Positions 1 to 8,414 of a stretch of DNA of 31,195 nucleotides are shown piece after piece. Numbering within the stretch: the stretch's first letter is position 1; the number at the start of each line of letters is the position of its first letter. The position numbers and the translations under genes are program-made. This DNA comes from Paracoccaceae bacterium (lineage in GTDB: Bacteria > Pseudomonadota > Alphaproteobacteria > Rhodobacterales > Rhodobacteraceae), in the NCBI GenBank assembly GCA_002400675.1, contig NVQY01000148.1, positions 1 through 31,195 of the forward strand, read 5' to 3'. The notes under the pieces were generated by a model. The model was not told where the DNA came from, ran no database searches, and was given only the letters and a program-made list of their open reading frames with translations.

Positions 1-2742
1 CCGAAACGCACCGGGCGGAAAACACCCCTGTTCGCGGGTATAGGGCCGGTCCCAATCACGCACGAGGTCCTCCATCGTGTGCGGCGCATTCTTCAGCGGG
101 TTATTCTGCGCATCAATCCGCCCCTCTTCGATGTCGCGGATTTCCTCGCGGATCGCCAGCATTGCATCGCAGAACCGGTCCAGCTCGGCCTTGGTCTCGC
201 TCTCGGTCGGCTCGATCATCAACGTGCCCGCCACCGGCCAGCTCATGGTCGGCGCGTGAAACCCGCAATCAATCAACCGCTTGGCGATATCATCCACCGT
301 AACCCCGGCACTGTCGGCAAAGGGGCGCGTATCAATGATGCATTCATGCGCCACACGCCCCGTCTTGCCACGATAAAGCACGTGAAAGGCACCCTCCAGC
401 CGCTCGGCGATATAGTTGGCATTCAGGATCGCCACCCGCGTCGCCTGCGTCAGCCCCTCGCCACCCATCATCAAGGTATACGCCCAAGAGATCGGCAACA
501 AACTAGGCGACCCAAACGCCGCCGCCGAAACCGGCCCTTCGGCGTCCGGTCCGGTTGGATTGCCCGGCAAATGCGCTACCAGATGTTGCTTGACGCCAAT
601 CGGCCCCATGCCGGGACCGCCGCCACCGTGCGGAATACAAAACGTCTTGTGCAGGTTCAGGTGGGACACATCGCCCCCCAGATCACCCGGACGCGACAGA
701 CCAACCATGGCGTTCATGTTGGCACCGTCAATATAGACCTGCCCGCCATTGGCATGCACAATTTCGCACACATCGACCACGGTATCCTCGAACACCCCGT
801 GGGTGGATGGGTAGGTAACCATGCACCCGGCCAGATTGTCCTTGTGCAACTCCGCCTTGGCGCGGAAATCCTCCAGATCAATATCGCCGTTTTCCGCCGA
901 TTTGATCGGGACAACTTTCCAGCCAACCATATGCGCGCTGGCCGGGTTGGTGCCATGCGCGCTCATCGGGATCAGACAGATGTTGCGATGCCCCTGCCCC
1001 TGCGCGCGATGCCACGCCGATATGGTCAGCAAGCCCGCGTATTCCCCCTGCGCCCCCGAATTGGGCTGCATCGAAATCGCATCATACCCCGTAATATCGC
1101 ACAGCTTGGACGAGAAATCTTCGATCAGCTCATTATACCCCTCGGCCTGATCCTTGGGAATATACGGGTGCAGCGCGTTAAACTCGGGCCACGAAATCGG
1201 CATCATCTCGGCGGCGGCGTTCAGCTTCATGGTGCACGACCCCAGCGGAATCATCGCCCGGTCCAGCGCCAGATCGCGATCCGCCAGACGACGCATATAG
1301 CGCATCATCTCGGTCTCGGCCCGGTTCATATGGAACACAGGATGTTCAAGAAACGCGCTGGTGCGCAGCATATCCTCAGGCAACCGGTACTCCGGCGTCA
1401 GATCATCCGCGTCCAGAATAATCCCAAACGCGCGCCAAACGGCTTCGATGGTCGCAGGGCGGGTGCATTCATCCAGCGTGATCCCAACCTTCGAATTCCC
1501 CACCCGGCGCAGGTTCAACCCCTCACGTACCGCCGCCTGCAACACACCTCGTTGCAGCAACCCGACCTCTACAGTGATGGTATCAAAGAAATGCTCCGGC
1601 TCGACCAGAAACCCAGCCGCCTCCAGCCCCTTGGCCATGCGCACAGTCTTGCGATGAATCCGCTGCGCAATCGCCGTCAACCCCTCCGGCCCGTGAATCA
1701 CCGCGTAAAACGACGCCATCACCGCCAGCAACGCCTGCGCGGTACACACGTTCGATGTGGCCTTTTCGCGCCGGATATGCTGCTCTCGGGTCTGCAACGA
1801 CAGACGGTACGCGCGATGCCCGTGGCTATCAATCGACACCCCGACCAACCGCCCCGGCATCGACCTCGCATAGCCCTTCTTGGTCGCCATATAGGCGGCG
1901 TGCGGCCCGCCATAGCCCAACGGCACCCCGAACCTCTGCGTCGACCCAACGGCAATATCCGCCCCCATCGCGCCGGGTTCCTTCAACAAGGTCAGCGACA
2001 GCGGATCAGCCGAAATGATGCCAATCGCCTTGGCGGCATGAAGCGCCGCAATCTGATCGGTAAAATCGCGCACCCGCCCCAACGTACCGGGATACTGGAA
2101 AACGGCGCCAAACACGGCACTCGCATCCAATTCCTCAGGCTCTCCAACAATCACCTCAATGCCCAGCGGCGCGGCGCGAGTCTTGATCACCTCAATATTC
2201 TGCGGATGACAGTTGGCATCAACAAAAAACGCCCCCGCCTTGGTCTTGGAAATCCGCTGCGCCATGGTCATCGCCTCGGCGCACGCCGTCGCCTCGTCCA
2301 GCAACGACGCGTTGGCAATCTCCAACCCGGTCAGATCACTGACCATGGTCTGAAAATTCAACAACGCCTCAAGGCGCCCTTGCGAAATCTCCGGCTGATA
2401 CGGCGTATAGGCCGTATACCACGCCGGGTTTTCCAGAATATTGCGCTGAATAACCGGAGGCGTGACCGTCCCGTGATACCCCTGCCCGATCAACGAAGTC
2501 AGAACCTTGTTCTTCTGCGCCACCTTGCGCATCGAATACAGCAATTCCTGCTCCGACTTGGCCTTGCCGAAATCAAGCGGTTCCTTCTGCCGGATCGCCG
2601 CAGGCACGGTGTCATCAATCAGCGCCTCCAGACTGTCCACCCGAACCACTTTCAGCATCTCTGCCATTTCGGTCGGCGACGGGCCAATATGGCGGCGATT
2701 GGCAAAATCATACGGCAGATATTCGATCGGCGTAAAGGTCAT
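1..2742 (-). CDS. gcvP: Glycine dehydrogenase (decarboxylating), P-protein, C-terminus cut by window edge
   Basis: P-protein of the glycine cleavage system: a PLP enzyme that decarboxylates glycine and passes the aminomethyl group to the lipoyl arm of GcvH. The visible 914 codons begin [13 protein letters not shown] and show the fused N- and C-terminal halves of the single-chain form. The PLP lysine lies in the [18 protein letters not shown] motif, at residue 699. The usual length is about 950 residues, so roughly 35 C-terminal residues lie beyond position 1. The start ATG at 2742 is preceded by AGAGGA about nine bases upstream. It is the third gene of a gcvT-gcvH-gcvP operon, 101 bp after gcvH, and that gap carries a dispersed-repeat-like motif. 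A very long open frame on the opposite strand is only its antisense shadow. Confidence 0.98.
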   Translation of the reverse strand, partial: MTFTPIEYLPYDFANRRHIGPSPTEMAEMLKVVRVDSLEALIDDTVPAAIRQKEPLDFGKAKSEQELLYSMRKVAQKNKVLTSLIGQGYHGTVTPPVIQRNILENPAWYTAYTPYQPEISQGRLEALLNFQTMVSDLTGLEIANASLLDEATACAEAMTMAQRISKTKAGAFFVDANCHPQNIEVIKTRAAPLGIEVIVGEPEELDASAVFGAVFQYPGTLGRVRDFTDQIAALHAAKAIGIISADPLSLTLLKEPGAMGADIAVGSTQRFGVPLGYGGPHAAYMATKKGYARSMPGRLVGVSIDSHGHRAYRLSLQTREQHIRREKATSNVCTAQALLAVMASFYAVIHGPEGLTAIAQRIHRKTVRMAKGLEAAGFLVEPEHFFDTITVEVGLLQRGVLQAAVREGLNLRRVGNSKVGITLDECTRPATIEAVWRAFGIILDADDLTPEYRLPEDMLRTSAFLEHPVFHMNRAETEMMRYMRRLADRDLALDRAMIPLGSCTMKLNAAAEMMPISWPEFNALHPYIPKDQAEGYNELIEDFSSKLCDITGYDAISMQPNSGAQGEYAGLLTISAWHRAQGQGHRNICLIPMSAHGTNPASAHMVGWKVVPIKSAENGDIDLEDFRAKAELHKDNLAGCMVTYPSTHGVFEDTVVDVCEIVHANGGQVYIDGANMNAMVGLSRPGDLGGDVSHLNLHKTFCIPHGGGGPGMGPIGVKQHLVAHLPGNPTGPDAEGPVSAAAFGSPSLLPISWAYTLMMGGEGLTQATRVAILNANYIAERLEGAFHVLYRGKTGRVAHECIIDTRPFADSAGVTVDDIAKRLIDCGFHAPTMSWPVAGTLMIEPTESETKAELDRFCDAMLAIREEIRDIEEGRIDAQNNPLKNAPHTMEDLVRDWDRPYTREQGCFPPGAFR

Positions 2743-2783
2743 CACCGGAGTCCTCTTGGCTGCGGGGCCGCCCAGAACGCGCC

Positions 2784-2826
2784 ACCCCATGCTTCTTCTT
2801 GTCTTAAATACTCCCGCCAGAGGCTC
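2784..2826 (-). repeat. Intergenic repeat-like motif, copy 1 (gcvH-gcvP gap)
   Basis: Read on the minus strand this stretch gives GGCGGGAGTATTTAAGACAA followed by GAAGAAGCATGGGG. It resembles the bhcC-bhcD gap (copy 2, 15441-15483), which reads GGCGAGGATATTTAACAAAC then AGAAGAAGGGGGG. Both copies lie in short gaps inside operons and in the direction of transcription. Similar GAGTATTT...AAGAAG stretches are, from general familiarity, common between genes in Rhodobacteraceae. Function unknown. Confidence 0.5.
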
Positions 2827-2843
2827 CCCCCCGACAACAAGCC

Positions 2844-3209
2844 CTAGCCGATGAACTTCTTATACCCGGCTTCATCCATGTAATCGTCCAAAGGTGCCGC
2901 ATCCGATACCTTCATCTTGAAAAACCAACCCGCCCCGGTGGCGTCTTCATTGACCATCCCCGGATTCTCGACCAGCGCCTCGTTCACTTCAACGATCTCA
3001 CCATCCAGAGGGGCCAGAATGTCGGACGCGGCCTTGACGCTCTCGATCACCACAACCTCTTCGTCCTTGGTGACTTCGGTGCCAACATCGGGCAACTCGA
3101 CAAACACCACATCGCCCAACTGTTCAGCGGCGTGCGCGGTGATGCCGACAACCATCAGATCGCCTTCGGGCAACAACCATTCATGCTCTTCGGTATACTT
3201 CATTTCCAT
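2844..3209 (-). CDS. gcvH: Glycine cleavage system H protein
   Basis: H-protein carries the lipoyl arm that shuttles the aminomethyl group between the P-, T- and L-proteins. The 121-residue product has the normal family length. The lipoylation motif ESVKAASD places the lipoyl lysine at residue 59, and the flanking segments (EEHEWL near the start, GWFFKMK near the end) are typical. The start at 3209 is supported by AAGGAAAG just upstream; an in-frame ATG two codons later is the alternative. It lies 17 bp after gcvT and 101 bp before gcvP, so the three are probably co-transcribed. No L-protein gene is seen here; that subunit is normally shared with other dehydrogenase complexes. Confidence 0.98.
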   Translation of the reverse strand: MEMKYTEEHEWLLPEGDLMVVGITAHAAEQLGDVVFVELPDVGTEVTKDEEVVVIESVKAASDILAPLDGEIVEVNEALVENPGMVNEDATGAGWFFKMKVSDAAPLDDYMDEAGYKKFIG

Positions 3210-3226
3210 GCTCTTTCCTTACTTGT

Positions 3227-4348
3227 TCAACGTTTGAAATTCGCCGCCACAAACGGCAGCTTTGTCACAGTCAGAGGCAGACGCTTACCGCGCAATTCCC
3301 CGTAAACAACCGTACCCGGCTCGGCCATTCCGGCAGGCACATAGCCCATTGCAACCGGGCCGCCAACCGTCGGACCAAACCCGCCCGAGGTTATTTTGCC
3401 AATCACCTCGCCGCCCTCGGTGCCGGCAAACAATTCGACCCCCTCGCGCATCGGTGCGCGCCCCTCGGGACGCAATCCAACCCGCTTGCGCTCAGGCCCC
3501 TCGACGATCTGCGCCAGAACCTGCTTGGCCCCGGGGAAACCACCTTCCCGCTCGCCACCTGCGCGCCGAACCTTCTGAATCGCCCAGACCAATCCGCCCT
3601 CTGCGGGCAGCGTGTCCTCGTCAATATCATGCCCATACAGACAAAGCCCGGCCTCAAGACGCAGCGAATCGCGCGCCCCCAGACCAATAGGCATCACATC
3701 TTCATGCGCCAGCAACGCGCGCGCCAAATCTTCGGCCGCCTCCGCCGGCACCGAAATCTCGTAGCCATCTTCGCCAGTATACCCCGACCTCGACACCCAG
3801 CATTCCGCCCCGTTCAACTCAAGCGTGGCCACATCCATAAACCGCATCTCAGCCGCCGCCGGGTTCATCGCCGCCAACACACCTTCCGCCGCCGGACCTT
3901 GCAGAGCGATCAACGCGCGATCCTCAATGTAAGTCACCGAAATCTCCGGCTCCAACGCCGCGCGCATCCGGGCAATATCGGCTTCCTTGCAAGCGGCATT
4001 GACCACCACAAACAGATGATCACCGCGATTGGCAAACATCAGATCATCCAGAATGCCGCCCCGGTCGTTGGTGAACAGCCCGTACCGCTGACGCCCCTCG
4101 CGCAACCCCAGCACATTCACCGGCACCAGCGTCTCAAACGCCGCCGCTACCGCTGCGTAGTCTTCACCGCGCAAAATCACCTGCCCCATGTGGCTGACAT
4201 CAAACAGCCCGGCCATGGCCCTTGTGTGCAGATGTTCGCCCATGATCCCGGCAAACTGCACCGGCATATCATAGCCGGTAAACGGCACCATTTTGGCCCC
4301 AAGTTCCACATGCAGCGCGTGCAATGGCGTTTTGAGCAAATCAGTCAT
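3227..4348 (-). CDS. gcvT: Glycine cleavage system T protein (aminomethyltransferase)
   Basis: T-protein transfers the methylene group from aminomethyl-lipoyl-GcvH to tetrahydrofolate and releases ammonia. The 373-residue product starting MTDLLKTPLHALH has the usual length. It carries the catalytic aspartate in FTNDRGGILDD, at residue 101, the same number as in the E. coli enzyme. An upstream in-frame extension to 4426 exists, but it enters the riboswitch expression platform and has no family similarity, so the start at 4348 is preferred. The ribosome binding site is weak (GGACAGGG close to the ATG), which fits control by the leader. It is the first gene of gcvTHP and is preceded by a tandem glycine riboswitch. 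Confidence 0.97.
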   Translation of the reverse strand: MTDLLKTPLHALHVELGAKMVPFTGYDMPVQFAGIMGEHLHTRAMAGLFDVSHMGQVILRGEDYAAVAAAFETLVPVNVLGLREGRQRYGLFTNDRGGILDDLMFANRGDHLFVVVNAACKEADIARMRAALEPEISVTYIEDRALIALQGPAAEGVLAAMNPAAAEMRFMDVATLELNGAECWVSRSGYTGEDGYEISVPAEAAEDLARALLAHEDVMPIGLGARDSLRLEAGLCLYGHDIDEDTLPAEGGLVWAIQKVRRAGGEREGGFPGAKQVLAQIVEGPERKRVGLRPEGRAPMREGVELFAGTEGGEVIGKITSGGFGPTVGGPVAMGYVPAGMAEPGTVVYGELRGKRLPLTVTKLPFVAANFKR

Positions 4349-4390
4349 GCCCTGTCCAGTCCTGTTGGCCGTGTGACATTGATCACCCCC

Positions 4391-4437
4391 GGCATCCCGT
4401 TCGCCCACGCGAAAAAACGCGCGCAAGCAGCGATGCC
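4391..4437 (-). promoter_or_regulatory. Possible expression platform of the glycine riboswitch
   Basis: Between the second aptamer and gcvT the minus strand has GGCATC (4432-4437) and, 35 bases on, its complement GATGCC (4391-4396). They enclose the sub-hairpin GCGCG-TTTTTT-CGCG. These could form a switchable stem connecting ligand binding to elongation or translation. The base pairing is seen; the switching role is inferred. Confidence 0.35.
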
Positions 4438-4593
4438 CCCTCTGTCCTTTCGCCTGAGATCGTTATCCCTTCGGCGGACGCATTTGCGCCTCTCTCCAGA
4501 GTTCTTTTCCGTGTATACGGTCCCTGAGCCTGAGAGTTTCCGGGGCGGTTGCTCCTTCGGCACCGGCTTTCGCCAGTTCTCCCGCATACACTG
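4436..4593 (-). promoter_or_regulatory. Tandem glycine riboswitch upstream of gcvTHP
   Basis: Two consecutive glycine aptamers can be read on the minus strand. The first (about 4511-4591) has a P1 helix between GTGTATGCGG (4582-4591) and CCGTATACAC (4511-4520), with the conserved core GCCGAAGGAGCAA and AAACTCTCAGGC. The second (about 4436-4504) has CTGGAGAG, the core CCGCCGAAGGGATAACG, and the signature ATCTCAGGCGAAAGGACAGAG. A short linker GGAAAAGAAC joins them, as is usual. Glycine riboswitches ahead of gcvT normally turn expression on when glycine is abundant, so this leader probably couples glycine level to glycine cleavage. The identification rests on the conserved core words and pairings; no covariance search was run. 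Confidence 0.93.
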
Positions 4594-4596
4594 GTA

Positions 4597-4625
4597 TACA
4601 TAGCGCCGCCCCTGCGAGTCGGCAA
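4597..4625 (-). promoter_or_regulatory. Candidate sigma-70 promoter for gcvTHP leader
   Basis: On the minus strand TTGCCG (4620-4625) is separated by exactly 17 bases from TATGTA (4597-4602). The start site this predicts, about 4590, coincides with the 5' end of the first riboswitch helix at 4591, which makes the weak -10 match more credible. Confidence 0.5.
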
Positions 4626-4735
4626 GGGGCTTATCGGGGCGATTGCGGCGCGGTTCAAGGCCAATATCCGCCTGCTTGTACTTGCCGCGACCGTCGCCTA
4701 ACGTCGGCCCGAATGCACGTTGCGAAAGCCCCGTT

Positions 4736-5584
4736 ATGTCCCCAACCGTCTTTATCGCCGTGATCGGCGCGGCCCTGCTGCATGCCTCTTGGAATGCCCT
4801 GATCAAAGGCGGCGCAGACAAACGGGTGGCGATGGGCGCGGTCATGCTCGGGCATGTGCCGCTGGCGCTGATCGGCGTGGTGATGATGCCGCTGCCGACG
4901 GTGCAAAGCCTGCCCTACCTCGGCGCCGGCATCCTGCTGCATTTCGGCTATCAACTGTTCCTGATGCAATCCTACCGCATTGGCGACCTCACCCAGGTTT
5001 ACCCCATCGCACGCGGCTCTGCGCCGTTGATCGTCGCCGGCATTTCGGTGCTGTTCCTCGGCGTGCATCTGGCCCCCATCGAACTGCTGGCCGTGTCCCT
5101 GATCGGTGCCGGAGTCCTCAGCCTCGCGCTGGTCCGGCGCGCCGACGGCAGGCGCAACGGCCACGCGGCGGCAATGGCGCTGACCACCGGATGCTTTATC
5201 GCCTCTTACTCGCTGGTCGACGGGCTGGGCGCGCGGCTGGCCGGCACGTCGCTGGGGTTTTACAGCTGGCTGGCGATCGGCAACAGCATCCTTGTGGTGA
5301 CCTACCTGTCCCTGACCGCGCCAACGGCGCTGCGCGACATTGCCACCAAGGGACGGCGCGTGTTCGTAATCGGCGGCAGCGCGTCTTTCATTGCCTACGC
5401 GCTGGTCACATGGGCCTTTACCCAATCGCCGATTGCCCTGGTCACCGCCCTGCGCGAGGTCAGCATCATCTTTGCCCTGCTGATCGGCGTGGTCTTCCTG
5501 AAAGAACGCATTGATCTGGCCAAGGTGTTTGCCACCATGACCACCCTTCTGGGGGTGATCCTGCTGCGCTTTGCCCGTGGTTAA
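4736..5584 (+). CDS. EamA-family (drug/metabolite transporter superfamily) membrane protein
   Basis: An inner-membrane transporter of 282 residues, almost entirely hydrophobic and consistent with about ten membrane helices in two EamA repeats. Typical features are the N-terminal VIGAALLHASWNALIKGG, the YPIARGSAPLIVAG segment, and the C-terminal ALREVSIIFALLIGVVFLKE block. Family members export amino acids, metabolites or drugs; the substrate cannot be told here. The start at 4736 opens directly into the first helix; the open frame extends upstream to 4643, but that part is hydrophilic and unrelated. The gene is divergent from gcvT and convergent with the GS-like gene, sharing stop-codon bases with it (TTAA at 5581-5584). 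Confidence 0.9.
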   Translation: MSPTVFIAVIGAALLHASWNALIKGGADKRVAMGAVMLGHVPLALIGVVMMPLPTVQSLPYLGAGILLHFGYQLFLMQSYRIGDLTQVYPIARGSAPLIVAGISVLFLGVHLAPIELLAVSLIGAGVLSLALVRRADGRRNGHAAAMALTTGCFIASYSLVDGLGARLAGTSLGFYSWLAIGNSILVVTYLSLTAPTALRDIATKGRRVFVIGGSASFIAYALVTWAFTQSPIALVTALREVSIIFALLIGVVFLKERIDLAKVFATMTTLLGVILLRFARG

Positions 5585-7032
5585 AACAGGTTGAAATACT
5601 CAGCCTGCTCCCACTCCGAAATACTGGCCAGATAGCGTTCCCATTCAAACCGTTTCAGCGTCACCAGATAGTCAACCGTTTCATCGCCCAGCGCCGCGCG
5701 GAACATGTCCGAACCATCAAACGCCTCAATCGCCGCGCCCAGACTTGTCGGCAGGGCGGTTGCGTCATTGTCATAAGGCGTCAGCGTCGGCTCGGGGGAT
5801 TTGCGCCCCGACTGGATGCCCTCCAACCCGGCAATCACCTGCGCGGCCAGCGCCAGATACGGATTGGCCGTGGTGTCCGGCGCGCGGTTCTCAATCCGGC
5901 TGGCAGCATCGTTCGGCGTCATCAGCGCCCGGATCATCGCCCCGCGATTGTCGCGCCCCCACTGGATCTTCAACGGCGCCAACTGATAGGGCAGATAGCG
6001 TTTATAGCTGTTCACCGTCGGCGCAATCAACATTGAGCTGGCCGCCGCATGGCTCAGCAACCCGGCGATCCAGCCGTCGGCCTGTGGCGTCAACTCGCCG
6101 GCCTCCTGCGGAATAAACAGCGCCTTCCCGGTGGCAATATCGCTTAGCGACTGATGGATATGCCAGCCATTGGCCGACACGTTGGGCAGGCGCGGCTTGG
6201 CCATGAAACTGGCGTGCAGACCGCGTGCGGCGCAAACCTCTTTGACCATGGTGCGAAACATGATCAGGTTTTGCGCGTGCATCATCGGCGTGTCCGGATC
6301 GAAGGTGAATTCGAACTGCGATGGCCCCATCTCCACCTCGATTGACCGCACCGGCAACTCCAGCGCCTGCGCCGTGCGACGCAGATCATCCAACAAGGGT
6401 TCAACTTCGTTGTACCGGGTTTCGGTCAGATACTGATACCCCTGCGCCAGCGCGCGCGTCTGTGGCGGCTGCCCCGGCATGGTGGTCTGGCCATGCCCAA
6501 GCGCCGGATCAACCCGTTCGAACACATGAAATTCAACCTCCAACCCGATGGTGGCCGCCATGCCAGCCTCTGCCAGCCGCGCCACCGCATTACGCAGGAT
6601 TGTACGCGGCGAAAAGGGGATCGGCGTGCCATCACGGTAAATCACATCGCAAAACAGCCACGCCGAATGCGGCGACCACGGCAGAATGCGGAAACTCTCG
6701 GGGTCCGGCAGCAGCAACACATCGCCAACCCCGCGCATCGCCCCCGACAGCAGCCCCGGTTCGTCCGACCAGACCGGAAACGCGGTGCGGTGCGAGGTGT
6801 CCTTCAACAGCAACGTCGACGGCACCGCGATGCCACTGGTAAACGCCGACGGCAGCGCCGCCGCAACGATGGTCTTGCCGCGCAAAACCCCGTGTTGATC
6901 GGCAAACAGCACCCGGATGGTTTCAAGGTCACTGGCCGCAACCCGCGCCAAAAGCCCGTTGATTGCCACGCGAGCTTGATCGTCGATCAACCCCATCCGC
7001 CCAAATGCCCCGTCGCGGAGCGGATCAGACAT
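5581..7032 (-). CDS. Glutamine synthetase family protein (probable gamma-glutamyl-amine ligase)
   Basis: A GS-fold ATP-dependent ligase of 483 residues. The metal and substrate motifs are intact: GLEVEFHVF (E165, E167), EVEMGPSQFEF, NGWHIHQSL (H291/H293), NSYKRYLPYQLAP and WGRDNRGAMIR, and RIENRAPDTTANPYLALAA. It is therefore likely catalytic. Length and sequence point to the GlnT/PuuA/gamma-glutamylmethylamide-synthetase side of the family rather than to GlnA. Such enzymes join glutamate to an amine. The start at 7032 overlaps the Rieske gene by 8 bp, implying translational coupling and a shared pathway. By analogy with amine catabolism that begins with gamma-glutamylation (aniline, isopropylamine, methylamine), it may activate an amine for the neighbouring oxygenase. 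The substrate is unknown, and an N-assimilation role is the alternative. Confidence 0.88.
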   Translation of the reverse strand: MSDPLRDGAFGRMGLIDDQARVAINGLLARVAASDLETIRVLFADQHGVLRGKTIVAAALPSAFTSGIAVPSTLLLKDTSHRTAFPVWSDEPGLLSGAMRGVGDVLLLPDPESFRILPWSPHSAWLFCDVIYRDGTPIPFSPRTILRNAVARLAEAGMAATIGLEVEFHVFERVDPALGHGQTTMPGQPPQTRALAQGYQYLTETRYNEVEPLLDDLRRTAQALELPVRSIEVEMGPSQFEFTFDPDTPMMHAQNLIMFRTMVKEVCAARGLHASFMAKPRLPNVSANGWHIHQSLSDIATGKALFIPQEAGELTPQADGWIAGLLSHAAASSMLIAPTVNSYKRYLPYQLAPLKIQWGRDNRGAMIRALMTPNDAASRIENRAPDTTANPYLALAAQVIAGLEGIQSGRKSPEPTLTPYDNDATALPTSLGAAIEAFDGSDMFRAALGDETVDYLVTLKRFEWERYLASISEWEQAEYFNLF

Positions 7033-8341
7033 GTGCGTCCCACGGGCAAGCGGCCCGACGTTGCGTATCCGCCGTTTCGGTGGCCGTCTCCAGCGCACCA
7101 TCATCCGCAATCGCGTCATTGGACACCGGCCCAACCAACGTCGCCGGATCGACCTCGCCCCACATGGGCAAATCCCCCCCGTGCCCGTCCTTCACCGCCG
7201 CAATAGCCGCGCGCAACATCCGCCGATAGCGAATGATCGCCACATCCGTCTTGCCCAGATGCTCCTGCGTGCGATCCTGAATCGCGCCCATCGACTCAAC
7301 CGCCCACTGGTCATGCACGTTGATGTCCATGCCCATGCCGGTATAGGTCTCGCCCGCCTGTTCCTCCGGGTCGTAGCCATAGTTGTTATGCGCACCCTTC
7401 AAGGGCGCGTAATCCGGCAACCTGTGTTCCTTTAGCCGCTGTTCGCGCATCAACACCTTGTCCACCGGATCGGTGAAACTGGTGAACATCGAATACCAGT
7501 AACAGGTGGTGTCATCGACCGGCACATGCCACTGGGTGATGGTCATATCGCGCGACATCGGGATGCAGATCGCCTGCGGGAAAATCTGGTTGGTGACCCG
7601 CACATGGGTCTGCCCGCCGTCCAGATGACGCAGCGCGGTCAGGCGCAGGCCATAGTCGGTTTCATCCACGTTGATGTCGGGGCGCGGATAGTCGCGCAGA
7701 ACCTTGGTGATCGGAATACCGGAATCGGCGGCGTTATCGCGAAACTGCTTACCATAGCTGTCAGCGGGGTCCTCGTCCTGCAAAAACCGATGCAGGAACG
7801 ACGCGTGCGCCGGATCAATCCCCACCTCAAGCGCCTGAAGCCAGTTGCAATTCCACAAACCCTTAAAGGCAAACACATGACTGCCCGGCGCACGAAAACA
7901 GTCGAAATTCGGGAACGCAGGCGGATCGCCCGGCCCCATATAGGCCCAGATGATGCCGTTGCGTTCCACCACCGGATAGGCAGTTGATTTGACCTGCTCA
8001 TGCATCCGCGAACCCTCGGGTTCGCCCGGTTGCTCGACGCATTGCCCACTGCGATCGAAATGCCAGCCGTGGAACGGGCAACGCAGGCCATTGTCCTCTA
8101 ACCGGCCAAAACACATATCCGCGCCGCGATGCGGGCAATGACGCCCGATCAGCCCCAACTGCCCCTCCGTATCCCGAAACAGCACCAGATCCTCGCCCAA
8201 CAAACGCACCGGCGCCACCGGCCGCGCGCCCATCAATTCGTCACTCAGCGCGGCGGGTTGCCAGTACCGGCGCAATACCTCGCCCGTGTCACTACCGGGA
8301 CCAACCCGGGTCAGACTATCATTCAATTCCTGGCTGATCAT
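7025..8341 (-). CDS. Rieske non-heme iron oxygenase, alpha subunit (phthalate-dioxygenase-like)
   Basis: Terminal oxygenase component with an N-terminal Rieske domain and a C-terminal mononuclear iron domain. The 438-residue product shows the 2Fe-2S ligands in CPHRGAD (C69, H71) and CPFHGWHF (C88, H91). The iron site motif GIDPAHASFLHRF gives H179 and H184, with D176 as the bridging acid. The opening (SDTGEVLRRYWQPAAL) and C-domain are like the phthalate/LigX group. The start at 8341 follows GAAGGAAT. The GS-like gene begins inside its last codons (8-bp overlap), and an SDR gene lies 73 bp upstream on the same strand. No ferredoxin or reductase gene is present in the window, so electrons must come from elsewhere. 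Substrate unknown; hydroxylation or demethylation of an aromatic or heteroaromatic compound is typical of the family. Confidence 0.92.
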   Translation of the reverse strand: MISQELNDSLTRVGPGSDTGEVLRRYWQPAALSDELMGARPVAPVRLLGEDLVLFRDTEGQLGLIGRHCPHRGADMCFGRLEDNGLRCPFHGWHFDRSGQCVEQPGEPEGSRMHEQVKSTAYPVVERNGIIWAYMGPGDPPAFPNFDCFRAPGSHVFAFKGLWNCNWLQALEVGIDPAHASFLHRFLQDEDPADSYGKQFRDNAADSGIPITKVLRDYPRPDINVDETDYGLRLTALRHLDGGQTHVRVTNQIFPQAICIPMSRDMTITQWHVPVDDTTCYWYSMFTSFTDPVDKVLMREQRLKEHRLPDYAPLKGAHNNYGYDPEEQAGETYTGMGMDINVHDQWAVESMGAIQDRTQEHLGKTDVAIIRYRRMLRAAIAAVKDGHGGDLPMWGEVDPATLVGPVSNDAIADDGALETATETADTQRRAACPWDAHV

Positions 8342-8414
8342 TGGTGAATTCCTTCGTTTGTAGACACGCAACTTATTGAGGCGCGGGAAAGTGTCAAGCC
8401 TGTGCCCGCCCGCT

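Noticed and set aside
79..2847. 922-codon open frame on the plus strand
   Set aside because: It is exactly antisense to gcvP, is rich in Arg, His and Pro, and has no recognisable domain. High GC content leaves such long antisense frames open.
3629..4603. 324-codon plus-strand frame over gcvT and its leader
   Set aside because: Antisense to gcvT and the riboswitch, with shadow-like Arg/His/Gln-rich composition.
4655..5425. 256-codon minus-strand frame inside the EamA gene
   Set aside because: Antisense to a clear membrane protein; the product is Gln/His/Arg-rich with no domain.
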